Assembly: GCA_003665825.1 (NCBI GenBank)
Contig: QPFY01000002.1
Span: 1,364,001 to 1,428,000, forward strand
Origin: Microbotryum silenes-acaulis
Lineage: Eukaryota; Basidiomycota; Microbotryomycetes; Microbotryales; Microbotryaceae
Reading direction: 5' to 3'
DNA length: 64,000 nt
Made by a program: the position numbers and the translations under genes. The notes under the pieces were generated by a model, which worked only from the letters and a program-made list of their open reading frames with translations, made no database searches and had not been told where the DNA came from. Shown piece after piece: positions 44,894 to 57,341 of the stretch. Position 1 is the first letter of the stretch. Every line of letters begins with the position of its first letter.

Positions 44894-45407
44894 CCTCGGT
44901 TTCAATCGAGCGGATCGCGCAAGCTTCCCCGAGCCCTCGGGCCAGGATTATTTTATGTGTCTACAATCTCACGAATTTTAGAGTCGATCTAGTAGTACAT
45001 GGTTGTATTGAAGCCCTTGCATTTCAGCCTTCCTCTTGCATCGCAACCGCTTGGAGCTTCGTGATCAAAGCGGGGCACACATTGATGTCTAGAAATCAGC
45101 GGAATCGATTATCTCTCACAAAGCAATTGTTTTAGGACTTTGTTTTTGAGAGAACCTTGCATCAATGGCCTGAGCTATGCGCGGCCACCCGCGTCGGCCC
45201 CTTGGCGAATACACGCTCGGGGCCTCGATTCACGGTTGCCCCTCTCCTGTCTCATTTGTCGAAAGCTGGACCGCACCGCCCTACCCGAAGGCGGCGCTGG
45301 ACTATCTCTCCTCTCTCCCGCTCCCTCCTTCGAGCCTTTCGTATCCAGTCATCGAAGAGTGGCCACAAGAACAAGGAACCGTGCCCACCGGACGTTTGCC
45401 ACATCCG
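44894..45407. other. Intergenic, G-alpha-like 3' flank / DUF4203 gene 5' region
   Basis: 514 bp. The open frame runs upstream of 45408 to 45177, but the protein is better started at 45408 where a signal-like segment begins. Nothing else recognised. Confidence 0.45.
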
Positions 45408-47704
45408 ATGGGACGAAATGGCCGGGTTTTGCCGTCCCCGACCCTCTCCGCGTTATCCGCGCTCGCTTGGGCTACTCTCTCCCTAGCAGCGGCTACGGTC
45501 GGCCACGCACCCGCATCGGGCAGACTCCTGCGGAGAGACCCGGGTGGCTTTACCCCATCTAATCAGATACCGTACGGTGGTGATGCGTACTATACGAACT
45601 ATCGGAAGAGCCCTGCAGTCGTCTTGACCGCCGTCGCCGCCCTTCTCGCGGGTGTGTACCTTTGCTTGTTCGGCAAGCGGGGCTGGCGTTTTACGACCGG
45701 CCTCTGCACCGCTTTGATGGGCCAGCTCTTGACCTGGATCATCGTCACCAATGTCGCTGCCATCGATCTCAAAGGAATCGCCATCTGGGGCTTCTCCATG
45801 ATCGGCTTTGTCGTTGGATTCGCGGTTGGTGCACTCTTGTGGCGATTCGGCATCGTCGTCGCTGGTGCCGATGGGGGCCTTGCGCTCGCTCTTGGCCTCA
45901 ATCTCATGGTGCCGCACGAGAGCAACTCCCCCACGTCAGTAGCATCGCATCTCCAAATGTTATCAGACGGAATGATACTGATAGTTTCAGCTTCATCAAT
46001 GGGCCAATTTCTTGTTTCCGAACGTAGCTGGATCTCCATCGGGGTGCTCTCCGCAGTCTTTGCGATTTTCTGTCCGCTTCTCTCGCAAACGTATGGCATG
46101 GCAAGTCCAATTCCAGGCCTCTGCCAAATTTAATCGGGCTGACCTACAATGTTCTTGGAAATCTTGTTACGTCCCCCTGACAGGAGATAGCATGCTCATT
46201 GACGGGCTCGTTCATCTTGGGCCTTGGTATCGACTTATTCGTCGAGCAAGCTTCGGGCTTCAGCTTGGGATTGGTGAGCGCCACAGCTTGTTGGCATCGA
46301 TTGTCGAGCATACTGATGGCATGTTCTTTGGCAATGAGTCCTGTAGAGGTACATCTTCGACCAGCGCCACCTCCCCCCCGATTTGATGTATCAACCCAGC
46401 GAGGTGACTCGAGTATTTCTGGGCGTGATGTGGGGTCTGACGTAAGTACGCTGCAGCTGAGGAAAGTAGGCCACAGCTGACTTCACCCCAATTTCCCCCA
46501 TAGAATTATCGCAACCGTCTTCCAGACTTGGAGATGGCGCCAACATCCGTTCGAGAGGACCGGCGACGCGTTCACAAATCTTCAGGGAGAGCGCACGGAG
46601 GAAGCCGCAGGTTCGCTAAACGCCCGTTCGGTCAGGAGCGAAGAACGGCTGCGCGAGTCGCGTGCCCATACGTTCTCGATGATCACTTGCGCCGGTAAAC
46701 CCACGTCCTGGGAGCCGCAAAAACAGAGTGAGACCAAAATGGATCACCTCGCAAGTCCGGGTCTGATTCACATGAGTCGCACGTCGACCTTCGAAGGTCG
46801 ACCCATTCCTACACCGCCAGCGGTCGTCCACCACAATGAGCCCCCGAGCCCACCCTCGTCGATCGTATCGACCGAATTTGCGCGCGGTCTCCATTCTCGC
46901 CCTCCCACCGAATACGATCACAGTCGGCGTATTGACCAACACGATTCCGTTGTGCTGCTTCGACCGATCCCTCGCTATGCCGAGCCAAACCCCGGCCCGA
47001 CCCCCTGTTACGAGGAGACGCTGACTCACACGATCCTGCTCCCGGTCGAGCCCGTCGGGGTCCCAGGAAGACAAACACCATCGTTCGATGGCGTCGGGAG
47101 CGCACCTGGCAACCCAACCCCTGCACGTAGCAACCTCACCAAGCGTACGTCGTACCGCAAGCCCGTCCCACCTCTCGTTAATCCACAGCTCCTCGAGAAT
47201 GCTGCGTCGAACATATCAAAGGGCAGCAATTCCCCGCCGATTGAAAACGGCGGCGATAGCAGCGCAGCTCGTGATAAATATGCCTTCGAAATCCCAATGG
47301 TGCAAGGGTTCGCTTCCGGTTGTCGTTACCCTTTGGATCAACGAGGGGATGACGCGACACTTGATGGTTCGGACAGCGAGACGCCGATCTTTGGCACGAA
47401 CCGCCAGATCCGAGAGGTTGGGTCATCTACGGACACGTGTGCTACCGAGTCGGCCATTGGCACGCCGCGGCAAGCCGAGGCTTTACGTCAAATGCCCCCC
47501 GTGCTCGTCTCGCGCTTCACTTCGACGACAGATCATCTTCCTATGGCGAATGGTGTACCTTCTCCTCTCGGCGAACCAGGAGTGCAATTCGCGGCCCGAC
47601 CCAATCCTCGAGAAATCGTACCCTCGGTCCTGTTCTGGCCTGAAGGGATGCCCGCTTCTTCCCGCGGCAAATCACCTGGCGTCAGTTCTAGCCCGATATC
47701 TTGA
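45408..47704 (+). CDS. DUF4203/TMEM198-like multi-pass membrane protein with long cytosolic tail
   Basis: Four exons: 45408-46100, 46184-46273, 46347-46441, 46504-47704; 692 residues. The N terminus (SALSALAWATLSLAAATVGHA) looks like a signal peptide. Hydrophobic segments follow at about VVLTAVAALLAGVYLCLFG, CTALMGQLLTWIIVTNVAA, GIAIWGFSMIGFVVGFAVGALLW, VVAGADGGLALALGLNLM, SIGVLSAVFAIFCPLL and SLTGSFILGLGIDLFV. From about residue 310 the protein is hydrophilic and Pro/Ser-rich. Intron 46101-46183 uses a GC donor (ATG|GCAAGT); this is the only in-frame join seen. A possible 56-nt GTCAGT...TTTCAG intron at about 45932-45987 was not used, since removing it breaks the frame. Function of the family is not established. 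Confidence 0.75.
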
Positions 47705-47921
47705 TTGGATCAGGACCCGGGCGTCCAATTTGCCTTCATCTCCTTGCACCCTCATGAACGCACCTTCACATTCCATCTTGAACAGACCAGTTTCTCTCTC
47801 TCTCTTACTTGGGGTCCATATAATTGCCTGTACTCGTGTCAATATTTGCACGGTTCATTACGATGTTCACTTTGGCGCAGAATTTGCAACAAGTATCAGT
47901 CATAACGAATAGAGGGCAAGG

Positions 47922-49444
47922 TCAAGCTTCGGGTGGTGGTGATAATAAGCGAGCTCGAGCGATGATAGCTGCTTCGTCCTCGGGCGAGAGGGACTTTGAG
48001 CCTAAGACATCGGGGTGAGGTGCTGGCTTTGTCAAGGCTGAAGTGGCCGCACCGGTGGTCGTAGGTTCCATCTTGATGCCATTCGACGACGATGGCATCG
48101 CCACACTCGTTGCCTCCATCTTGATCGGCTTCTCCTGCTCTTGCTTGACCGGTACTTCCTTCACCTTCTCCTTGACTTTCTCGTCGCGCTTCCTTCTCAC
48201 CTCCTCCTCAACCCTATGCTTCTCCGCCCCTCTCTGCACCGCATCCTTCCAAGCCTCCTTGGTTCCCTGTCCAACCTTCACCTTCAAGCACTTGACCAAA
48301 TCCTCCGTCTTCTCTCTCACATCCTCCAAAATCTCCTCAAATTGTTCATCCCCCGTCCCATCCCCTAACAAAGGCCTCAACTCGCCCCATCTCAACATCC
48401 TCGATTCCTGTTCCAAGCCTTTCAAGACCATCGTCAGATCTTGAATCAAAGGACGTATAGCCTCGGTATCTTTGTAGGCTTGCGCGGTGAGACGCTCTTC
48501 GATTGAGGAACCTTCGAGAGAGGCTTCGAGCATGGAGGCGGTGGAGATCAAGGGTGTGAGGTGGGAGAGGGCCATGGATCCGGAGATGAAGAGTTGGCGA
48601 AGGAATTGGATTTGCTCGTAGGGGAGTCGGTTGGGGAGGAGGAGGGATAGGAAGGGGTGGGCGAAGGATAGTCCGAGGGAGGTGCGGAGTATGATGTGGA
48701 ATTCGAGAGCCGCGGTAGCGAGAAGGAAGAGGTAGCGCCACTGAGAGAATCACAAAGGCTTAAGTTAGTTGGTGCAGGCATGAATCATTATCCTGAATCG
48801 TGAGATTCACGCACATAGTTGTTGACTCGTTCACTCCTCCTGAACCAAGAGATCATGTAGATAGACACGAGCGCAACGACATAGAACCCAACCGTGGATT
48901 GCGCTCCACGAAAAACGACCTCCCTCTGCGTCGCTGGTTTGGGTTGCCAAGCCAAAGCGTCCATACCGAATCTCTCATAGGCCCATTTCAGACTCCCTTC
49001 ATTCTCCAATACTAAAGCGGCTTGCTTGATCGCGATGAAGAGGGGTTCGCCTTGTTTGCCCACTTTGTCGGGGTGTAATGATCGAGCGAGTCTGCGGAAA
49101 TGTGATTTGACGAACGATGAGCCGCCGACTTCGACTTGTTCCCTTGTTAGACCGAGGAGGGTGTAGAAATTCTGGGAGAAGAGGGTGCCTTGTTCGATGT
49201 AGACCGAAGAAAGAGTGTAACCCAGATAGGCCAGGATGAGCCCGATGCGAGCAAAGCGATGGTGGCGTTGGGCGCGTGAGTTTTGATGCGCGATTTGATC
49301 GGCGGACGCGTTGGGTGGAAGTCGCGGCTGAATTTGGGGCAAGATGGTGTAGAAGCTTTTGAGGACGAATGAGGTCAAGAGTTGGGGCAAGACGGCCCAG
49401 AGGACGATCGAGCTCAAGTGGTGCGAAATGCCGCCGATCGCCAT
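47922..49444 (-). CDS. Membrane J-domain (DnaJ/Hsp40) protein
   Basis: Co-chaperone that would stimulate an Hsp70 at a membrane, probably the ER. Two exons: 49444-48815 and 48740-47922; 482 residues. N-terminal hydrophobic segment (SIVLWAVLPQLLTSFVLKSFY), then a second (FARIGLILAYLGYTLSSVYI), then the J domain FYTLLGLTREQ...RRLARSLHPDKVGKQGEP with the HPD tripeptide intact. Two further hydrophobic stretches follow (VGFYVVALVSIYMISWF; YLFLLATAALEFHII). The C-terminal third is charged and coiled-coil-like, with KEVPVKQEQEKPIKMEA. The exon 1 donor is GTGCGT. Layout recalls ER membrane J proteins such as Erj5, but the orthologue is not certain. It converges on the DUF4203 gene. Confidence 0.82.
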
Positions 49445-50939
49445 CGTTCCGTCTCGGCTCCTCGCACTAAATGTCTGTCCGTGGGGGCGCAGCCAGGGGG
49501 GAGAAGAAGTGGGGGTGGGTCAGCATCGTGTAATCGAAAATTCGAACGGCGAGCAATTTTTATGGTAGTCGGATCATATGTGTCTCAAGCGATCAAACAC
49601 GCGCTTCATCCCCTCCAAGTCAAAAGAGCCCTTCGGTCACACGTCCCAAGTCTCGAGCCGACCGACCGCTTCTCCTTCGTCCCGCCGCTGTCGCCGTTTC
49701 GATCCCAACCCAATCGCGCTCGATTGTAATGACATCCCCGCATCAACCTCGCTGCCACGCAGCAAGTATACGACCCACTCAACACGTCTTCATCCCGTTC
49801 CCGAACATGAAAGCACCATGTCCTCCCAATCGCACTGCCTTGGACTCGCCCCCAAGGCCAAACTGTACGCCAGGACCCCCTAAACAGAAACCGACTTTGG
49901 CCTCCCAAGTCGCCCCGCCTGTTATTAGGTCCGCGCCAAAGTAGATAATGTTCCCTCGAGAAGAGAGCACCAAGATCCAAAGCAAAAACCTCGAATCCCG
50001 ATGCTCCGCTTTCCTTTCTGGTTGTCTTCCACCTTCTACGGTCGAGTCTTTTTTTTGGTGAAAAGCCGAGAAAGTTTGGGTAATGACCGAGGGATGTGGG
50101 GGATGTCGATCTCCGCCTTTGACTCGGGATCTTTGGGAATCAGGGTTGTGTACTGGACACGGTCCCCGAAGAAGAAGAACCAAACCCTTTTGGTTATAGA
50201 AGATCGTCGTCCAGTCGTTCCCCTTGACTTTCTTAGCACGCAGCATTCCTGATCAAGGTCACGTGAGAGAGCGGAGGAACGGAACGCGGTCGCGCAAAGT
50301 CGACGGTTCACGTTTCCATACTCTTTCCCACGTGACGACGAGGCACCGGTGCCGAGAAGAAGTGGGAGGAAAGGAAGATGGGTGTAACGAGTGTTTTGAA
50401 GCGGAGAAAAGGTCACCCGTAGTGGAAGTGTCGGGCCTGCACCCGAGGGCACAAACGGTGACGACGAGAGGGACCGTTTCTCTACCACCCTCGTGGCGCC
50501 CTGATGAAGGTCCAAGCATGTGCAAGAGGACAAGGTGGGGACCACATTCGTGCAGAGCGGGGTTCCAACGCATCGAGTAGATTGAAGGTCGAACAGGGCG
50601 CCATCACGACCGAGTTGGACGCGATCGAACCGCGAGAGAGAACGGACACCAGAGACGAGATGAAACAGAGAGACGGGAAAGCCACGAGACAAGGAGCGCG
50701 TGAAACGAAGGACTCGTGGGTATGACGAGTTGTGGGACCCTTTTACTTTTGCAATAGATCATTTCCGGGGTAGAGGGAGGGAGGAAAGACTTACCGGTTA
50801 GGGACGAATCCGGATGACGTGGTCGTGAACGGCGAGGAAAACGGTGGAGGGAAAGCGACGTACTCGACTTGCGCGCGGATGGCTTCTTTGCCCTCATTCC
50901 CAACCCCACTCGTCCTCTGGCGTCGCCATCTTTGAAACG
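49445..50939. promoter_or_regulatory. Divergent intergenic region (1.5 kb)
   Basis: Between the J-protein start and the next plus-strand start. Several chance open frames (for example 50036-50692 on the minus strand) have no domain and unlikely composition. Some non-coding RNA or long leader could be present, but nothing specific is visible. Confidence 0.4.
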
Positions 50940-52185
50940 ATGGGCCCTCCCGACAAGCTCAGCAAGGACAGTAGCGAGGCTACACCCGCCACAACTCAGT
51001 CCGCAAATGCCTCACCGCCGATCCCAGCGCGCGATCCCAACGATCCCATGACGTGGGCCGAACGAGGCCTCTTCCCCATCGGCGCAGCTCCACCCCTCAA
51101 CCCAGAATCTGACGCACTCATACCACGTGTAGAAACGACGAGGGAGTCCGTAGATGAACGATGTTGGATAAGGACCAAGCAGACCAATGCCAGGAGGTGG
51201 GTTTCTTGTCGCTGTCCTCCCCGACGACAACGAGAGGAGAGCTGAGCTGAGCTGACACAAAAAGTTGTACTATTTGGCAGAGCACTGGGGAGAGAACCCA
51301 GAGTGACCATGTATTGCTACCTCAATTTCAAGAAGCAAATTGTCGATCTCATACCCGTGCCAGGTCAACGCGGTAAGCAATGATTTTTCCCTTCGTCTCC
51401 GTGCTCCGATCGTCATCGAGTTTTATCAGAACTGACGGGGTCACATTTCCCTGGTATGTGCATCTACACCTCATCAAACGATTTAAACATACGCAGGGGC
51501 ATACATGGCCAAGGACGCGCCCGTGAGCAAGAACTCGGGCCCCACTCACTACGTCCCGACCGGTCCACCGACGACCTTGGCCCCTCCACCTACGGTCCCC
51601 TTTTACCATTGGCCAAGGCTGGAAGATCGCTATATCTACATCGCTCGTGGTCGTACCTATGTTAATCGCCACCTCCAAGAGTCTGGTGGACCCGCCGAGT
51701 CACGCATCTCGATCGAGGATCTGGCCGAGCGTTGCGAACAGGGGCAAATGGCGCGAGCGGCCGTGCGCAAGCAAAGGGCCGTCCAACGCGCATTGGGGAT
51801 GGTGGACCCCATCGAATTTGACGAGTATGAGAAGCTCATCTCGTTGAGTGACGCGTGGTCACATTCTTTGCAGAGGTTACACCTCCATGTGCATCGCATC
51901 TATTCGCCTGGGTGGAGGAATCTGGCGAGGATGCCGGAGGTGTGGACGGATGGGACGGCGAGCAAGATGTTGGAGAGGTGTAAGGAGACGTTGAGTGATG
52001 GGAGTGCGTTCAAACTTGTGGGGAGGATGTACGAGTCGACGATAAGGGTTTTGGGGGAGCTGGAGGAGAGGAGGAGGAAGAAGAAGGCGGGTGGGTCCGA
52101 CCCAGGTGCGGGTATCGGAGGTGGATCGGGTGGGATCGTACCCCCTCCACTACCTCCCTCTATTGGTGGTCCTCCGCCCATGTGA
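50940..52185 (+). CDS. Conserved-looking protein of unknown function
   Basis: Three exons: 50940-51196, 51281-51372, 51497-52185; 345 residues, all joins in frame. Not recognised. The first 60 residues are Pro/Ser-rich (PATTQSANASPPIPARDPND). A middle region (REPRVTMYCYLNFKKQIVDLIPVPG, then YHWPRLEDRYIYIARGRTYVNRHL) looks folded. It is followed by a mostly helical part (EDLAERCEQGQMARAAVRKQRAVQRALGMVDPIEFDEYEKLISLSDAW, LQRLHLHVHRIYSPGWRNLARM). The C terminus is Lys-rich, then Gly/Pro-rich (GGGSGGIVPPPLPPSIGG). No signal peptide or membrane helix. No function is proposed. Confidence 0.75.
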
Positions 52186-53223
52186 GGATATTTATGCGCT
52201 TCTTCCGACGTTTGCATGTTGTTGTAATAAGTCACCTTTGATCCTTTAACACTTTAGGTTGAGCACCTAGCTTGACGCGAAACTATGAACCCCGGACCAG
52301 AAAATCAGAAATTGCAGCTGGAAATCCTTTCGAACTTTTGGGGCCACAGAAGAGCTACAGAAGAAATTGAGTGTCGTCTTGACTGCCCAACAAATGTTGT
52401 GGCGATCGTCACCCACCCTGACCGGACGATCGACCTGGCATGGCTTATATTGGGCTAGCCCGGTCGATAAGGCCGCCAGTGGCCGAAGGAGGCAGAAGAA
52501 GGCCAAGGAGAGTGGTCGACCGCCCCGGTTTCGCAAATGGTTTGCTGCTCTTCCTCCCGCTTGAAGCACCTCAACGAAACCGCCTGACTGGACTGTGCTG
52601 CACCTCGGACCACGCGCTTGCGACTTGGCTTGATCAACCCCCATCCTTTTTCCCTCTGCTCGCATCGCACTTTCTGCATGTAAGTGTTCGCTTCTTCGTG
52701 GTCGAGTTGCGCCGTTGCGACGTCGACGTGACGTGCCCTCCCGAGTCAACGCGCTAGGCGCTCGCCCTCGATGGCCGCTGCTGGCGGACCGTTTTCTTTC
52801 GCCGGCTGCTGGCAGGCTGGGCTGTTGCGCGCGCTTTCCCGGCTCCGACCGCGGTCCACTTGCTGACCCTCTGCGTCGTCTGTTCTCTCTCTGTACCACT
52901 TGTTTCGGGGTGTGTCGGTGTCGGGTATTGGGTCGCCTACCTCCTTTGATCTCGTGCAGGCTAGTGTGGTACCCCGGATCGGAAACCCGCCACGACTAGT
53001 GAGTGCCAATCCGAGGCTGCCTGTTCTCGTACGCACGCCCGCGAACTTATCACCTGTGGGCGCGGAGTCGCTGACCGACCTGCTTGATGACCCCTCCGCT
53101 CTCCGCCGCGCAGCCTTGACTCTGTCGTTTACAAGACCCTCGGTCATTAAATACGACCCCGTTACCCACCCACTCTTACATTTACGACCCCCATCTCTCT
53201 CAACCACTTAGCCCATCTTCGCG
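52186..53223. promoter_or_regulatory. CPA2 upstream region
   Basis: About 1.04 kb. An open frame ending at 53211, just before the CPA2 ATG, has only a TTG start and is not credited as a uORF. No other gene recognised. Confidence 0.45.
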
Positions 53224-56200
53224 ATGTTGCGCACGACCTTATCTCGCTCCGGCGTGCGAGCGTCGTTGCTCGGTCGACCCCTCGCCGCTAACCCCGTCGC
53301 GGCTCCTGTTCGCTCCTTCGCGACCTCGAATCGTCGCCAAGAGGACCTGAGCAAAAACCACATCATCGCGCCTGCGGACCAGGTCGACATCTCGTCTCAG
53401 TTCAAGCACATCCAGACCAAGGACGGCACCTCCGCCGCTTCCGACCTCGCCAGGCGCTTGTCACAGGCCGTCCTGCCCAAGTTGGAACGACCCGATGTCA
53501 AAAAGGTGCTCATCGTCGGGTCAGGTGGACTGTCGATTGGACAGGCCGGTGAATTCGATTACTCCGGTCAGTCGTCCTCCTTGATCGTCACGCGGAGAAG
53601 AGGGGACGGTGAGCTCATCTATGTGGCTTCCGATGCCTCACAGGTGCACAAGCGATCAAGGCGATGAAGGAATCCAACGTCGAGACGATCCTCATCAACC
53701 CCAACATCGCCACAATCCAGACCTCACATCAAATGGCCTCCGAGGTCTACTTCCTTCCCATCACCGCCGAATACGTCTCGTACATCCTTGAACGAGAGCG
53801 CCCCGACGGTATCCTCCTGACCTTCGGTGGTCAGACCGCGCTCAACGTCGGTATCCAGCTTGACAAGATGGGTATCTTTGATCGACTCGGTGTCAAGGTC
53901 CTTGGCACGCAGATCAGGACCCTGGAAGTTTCGGAGGATCGTGACTTGTTCTGCAAGGCTCTCGAGGGTCAGTTGTTCATCTTTCCAGCACATCTTCCTG
54001 GATAGGTCGCTCATGATCTCGCGAGTTGATGTTCAATAGAAATCGGCATTCCCGCCGCTCACTCGACGGCCGTCTCGACCGTCAAGGATGCCCTCGCCGC
54101 CGCCGAGGACATCGGCTACCCTGTCATCTTGCGTTCGGCCTTCTCGCTCGGTGGTCTGGGATCGGGCTTTGCCGAGAACGAGGATGAGTTGCGCGACTTG
54201 TCCGCCAAGTCCCTGTCGCTCTCGCCGCAGGTCTTGATTGAGAAGTCCCTCAAGGGCTGGAAGGAACTTGAGTACGAGGTCGTGCGTGATGCTGCCGACA
54301 ACGTCATCATTTGTTGCAACATGGAGGTGAGTTGGGAAGAAAAGTGGCGTTCAAGCCATCAGCTGTCGCTGACCAGGGGTGGTATTATACAGAACTTTGA
54401 TCCTCTCGGCACACACACCGGTGACTCGATCGTCATTGCTCCCTCTCAAACTCTCTCTGATGTGAGTTTGACCCCCAAGATTGGTCTGATGCGGCTCGAT
54501 CGCGTTTAGTGATCTCGTCGACATCTTTGCAGGACGAATACCATATGCTCCGCTCGGCGGCGATCAAGATCGTCCGCCACGTAGGAGTTGTCGGCGAGTG
54601 CAACGTTCAGTACGCGCTCAACCCCAACAAGCGCGAATACATGGTCATCGAGATGAACGCTCGTCTCTCTCGTTCGTCGGCCCTCGCCTCCAAGGCAACC
54701 GGGTACCCGCTCGCCTATACCGCTGCCAAGATCGCGCTCGGCCACACCTTGCCCGAGCTGCCGAACGCCGTCACCAAGACGACGACGGCTTGCTTCGAAC
54801 CCTCGCTCGACTATATCGTCACCAAGATCCCCAAATGGGACTTGGCCAAGTTCCAGTACGTCAACCGCGAGGTCGGCTCGTCGATGAAGTCCGTTGGTGA
54901 AGTCATGGCCATCGGTCGAACGTTCGAAGAGTCCCTGCAAAAGGCCATCCGTCAGGTCGACCCCCGCTACGCCGGTTTCGAGGCCTACTTCCAGCCCGAA
55001 GACATTGACCACGCCTTGTCGGTCCCGACCGACCAACGCCTGTTCGCCATCGCCCACGCGATGCTCAACCTCAACTACTCGGTCGAGAAGATCCACGAGC
55101 TCACCAAGATCGACAACTGGTTCCTCTACAAACTCGACAACATCGTCCAGACCTACCGCCAGCTCCAGGGCACGTCGACGCTCTCGGAGCTTTCGCACGA
55201 CCTAATGAAGGGGGCCAAGCGCATGGGTTTCTCGGACCGCCACATCTCGCAGCTCTTGCCCGAAAAGGTCACCGAGGATCAAGTCCGCGCGCACCGCAAG
55301 TCGCTCAGCATCACGCCCTTCGTCAAGCGTATCGACACCCTTGCCGCCGAATACCCCGCCCACACCAATTACCTCTACACGACCTACAACGCTTCCGAAC
55401 ACGACATCACTTTTGGCGACAACGGCACGATGGTACTCGGTTCGGGTGTGTACCGCATCGGCTCGTCCGTCGAATTCGATTGGTGCGCCGTTAGTTGCGC
55501 GCGCAAGGTTCGCGAGATGGGCAAGAAGACGGTCATGATCAACTATAACCCTGAGACGGTCTCTACCGACTTTGACGAAGCCGACCGCCTTTACTTTGAA
55601 GAGTTGGGCTGGGAGCGCGTGATGGACATTTACGAACTCGAAGGCTCCGAGGGTGTCATCGTCTCCGTCGGTGGACAGCTGCCGCAGAACATCGCGCTCC
55701 GACTCAAGGAGACGGGCGTGCAGGTCCTCGGTACCGACCCGGAGATGATCGACAACGCTGAGGACCGACACAAGTTTTCGGCTATTCTCGATGCCAACGG
55801 GATCGATCAGCCCGACTGGACCGAAGCCAGCTCCGTCGAGGCCGCCAAGGAGTTTGCCAACAAGGTTGGCTACCCCGTCTTGATCCGTCCCTCTTACGTC
55901 CTGTCCGGTGCCGCCATGAACGTCGTCTGGAACGAATCGACGCTTGAGCATTCGCTCACAGCTGCCGCTGAAGTCTCGTCCGAATACCCGACCGTCATCA
56001 CGAAGTTCATCGACTCCGCCCAGGAGATCGACATCGACGCCGTTGCCTACAAGGGCGAATTGCTCGTCCATGCTGTCTCGGAACACGTCGAGAACGCTGG
56101 TGTCCACTCTGGTGACGCCACGCTCGTCCTGCCTCCGTTCTCGCTCGTCGAAGACGACCTTGCCCGCCTAAAGGAGATCGCACAAAAGGTCGCAAAGGCG

Positions 56201-57037
56201 TTCGAGATCTCGGGTCCCTTCAACATGCAAATCATTCGCAAGGCGTCTGACGACTACTCGACGGTACTCAAGGTCATTGAGTGCAACTTGCGCGCCTCGC
56301 GTTCGTTCCCCTTCGTGTCCAAGGTCCTCGGTGTCAACTTTATCGATATCGCCACCGCCGCCATCGTCGGTGAGAACGTCCCCGCCCCCGTCGACTTGAT
56401 GCAGCAGAAGCGTGATTACGTCGCGATCAAGGTCCCTCAATTCTCCTGGACTCGTCTTGCCGGTGCCGATCCTTACCTCGGAGTCGAGATGGCGTCGACG
56501 GGTGAAGTCGCCGCGTTCGGTGTCGACGTTCACGAAGCGTACTGGGCCTCGTTGACTTCGACAAACGCTTTCCGCGTCCCCGCTCCCGAATCCGGTGTCT
56601 TGATCGGTGGTGACATCTCCAAGCCCCAGATGGCGACCGTCGCCAAGGGCCTGATCGACCTCGGCTTCAAGCTCTACTGCTCGTCGCCCGTCGTCGAGGA
56701 ATATCTTAACTCGCTGCCTTATCTCGGCAAGGTCGAGCGCATTGCGATCCCATTGAAGGACAAGCGTCGATTGCAACTCGTCTTTGAGAAGTACGACATC
56801 CAGTGCGTCGTCAACTTGACCTCGTCGAGGGGCAAGAACACCGTCGACGAGGACTATGTCGCTCGTCGCAACGCCGTCGATTTCGGTATTCCCTGCTTGA
56901 ACAACCCTTTGTTGGCGCAACTCTTTGTTGAAGCTTATGGCAAGAAGATGAGGAAGGGCGAATTGAAGGGCTACGTCGAAGGTCGCGTGCCGAACGAGGT
57001 CAAGCCGTGGAGTCATTTCATCGGTGGTCGATTGTAA
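53224..57037 (+). CDS. CPA2: Carbamoyl-phosphate synthase, arginine-specific, large subunit (probably mitochondrial)
   Basis: Makes carbamoyl phosphate from bicarbonate, ATP and ammonia supplied by the small (glutaminase) subunit, feeding arginine synthesis. Five exons: 53224-53566, 53644-53967, 54040-54326, 54393-54461, 54533-57037; 1,175 residues. The first 35-40 residues are basic/Ser-rich ([20 protein letters not shown]...RSFATSNRR), typical of a mitochondrial presequence. Two homologous ATP-grasp halves are clear: [16 protein letters not shown] and [14 protein letters not shown] in the first, [14 protein letters not shown] and [15 protein letters not shown] in the second. The C-terminal MGS-like allosteric domain ends [11 protein letters not shown]. 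There is no fused glutaminase or ATCase domain, so it is not the pyrimidine Ura2 enzyme. It converges on ERV2. Confidence 0.95.
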
Positions 57038-57341
57038 ACACCTCCCTCTTACGACCACCTCCACCTTCTTCCCCTTTCAATTCCCTCTCGCAACACGTCT
57101 CTAAAGCAATAATGCCCTCCCTCGAGCTTATCCGAGATTGCTTGACATAGAAGATCTCAAATTTCTCTTGTCGTTACTCGCCCTTTCTGAATAGTCCCCA
57201 ATTCCTGAAATTCAATTCGCAACGTAGTTCAATATGCATCGGTGGAATTCGAATGACGAAGCGGTGAAAATCAAATTACAACATGTACTGCACAAATGCC
57301 AACAGGTGTAGTTTACACAGTGGTCAAGATGGAAGGAGCGT

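Noticed and set aside
45932..45987. 56-nt intron with GTCAGT and TTTCAG borders in the DUF4203 gene
   Set aside because: Removing it shifts the frame into a stop, whereas the unspliced sequence encodes a further hydrophobic segment.
50036..50692. 218-codon minus-strand frame as a gene
   Set aside because: Odd composition, no domain, no supporting splice signals; lies in a divergent promoter region.
52900..53211. Upstream ORF controlling CPA2 translation
   Set aside because: The frame starts with TTG, not ATG, and the arginine attenuator uORF known in fungi belongs to the small-subunit gene.
54506..57064. Three long minus-strand open frames (230-301 codons) across CPA2
   Set aside because: They are mirror frames created by the strong codon bias of the CPA2 exon; no domains, no introns, fully overlapped.
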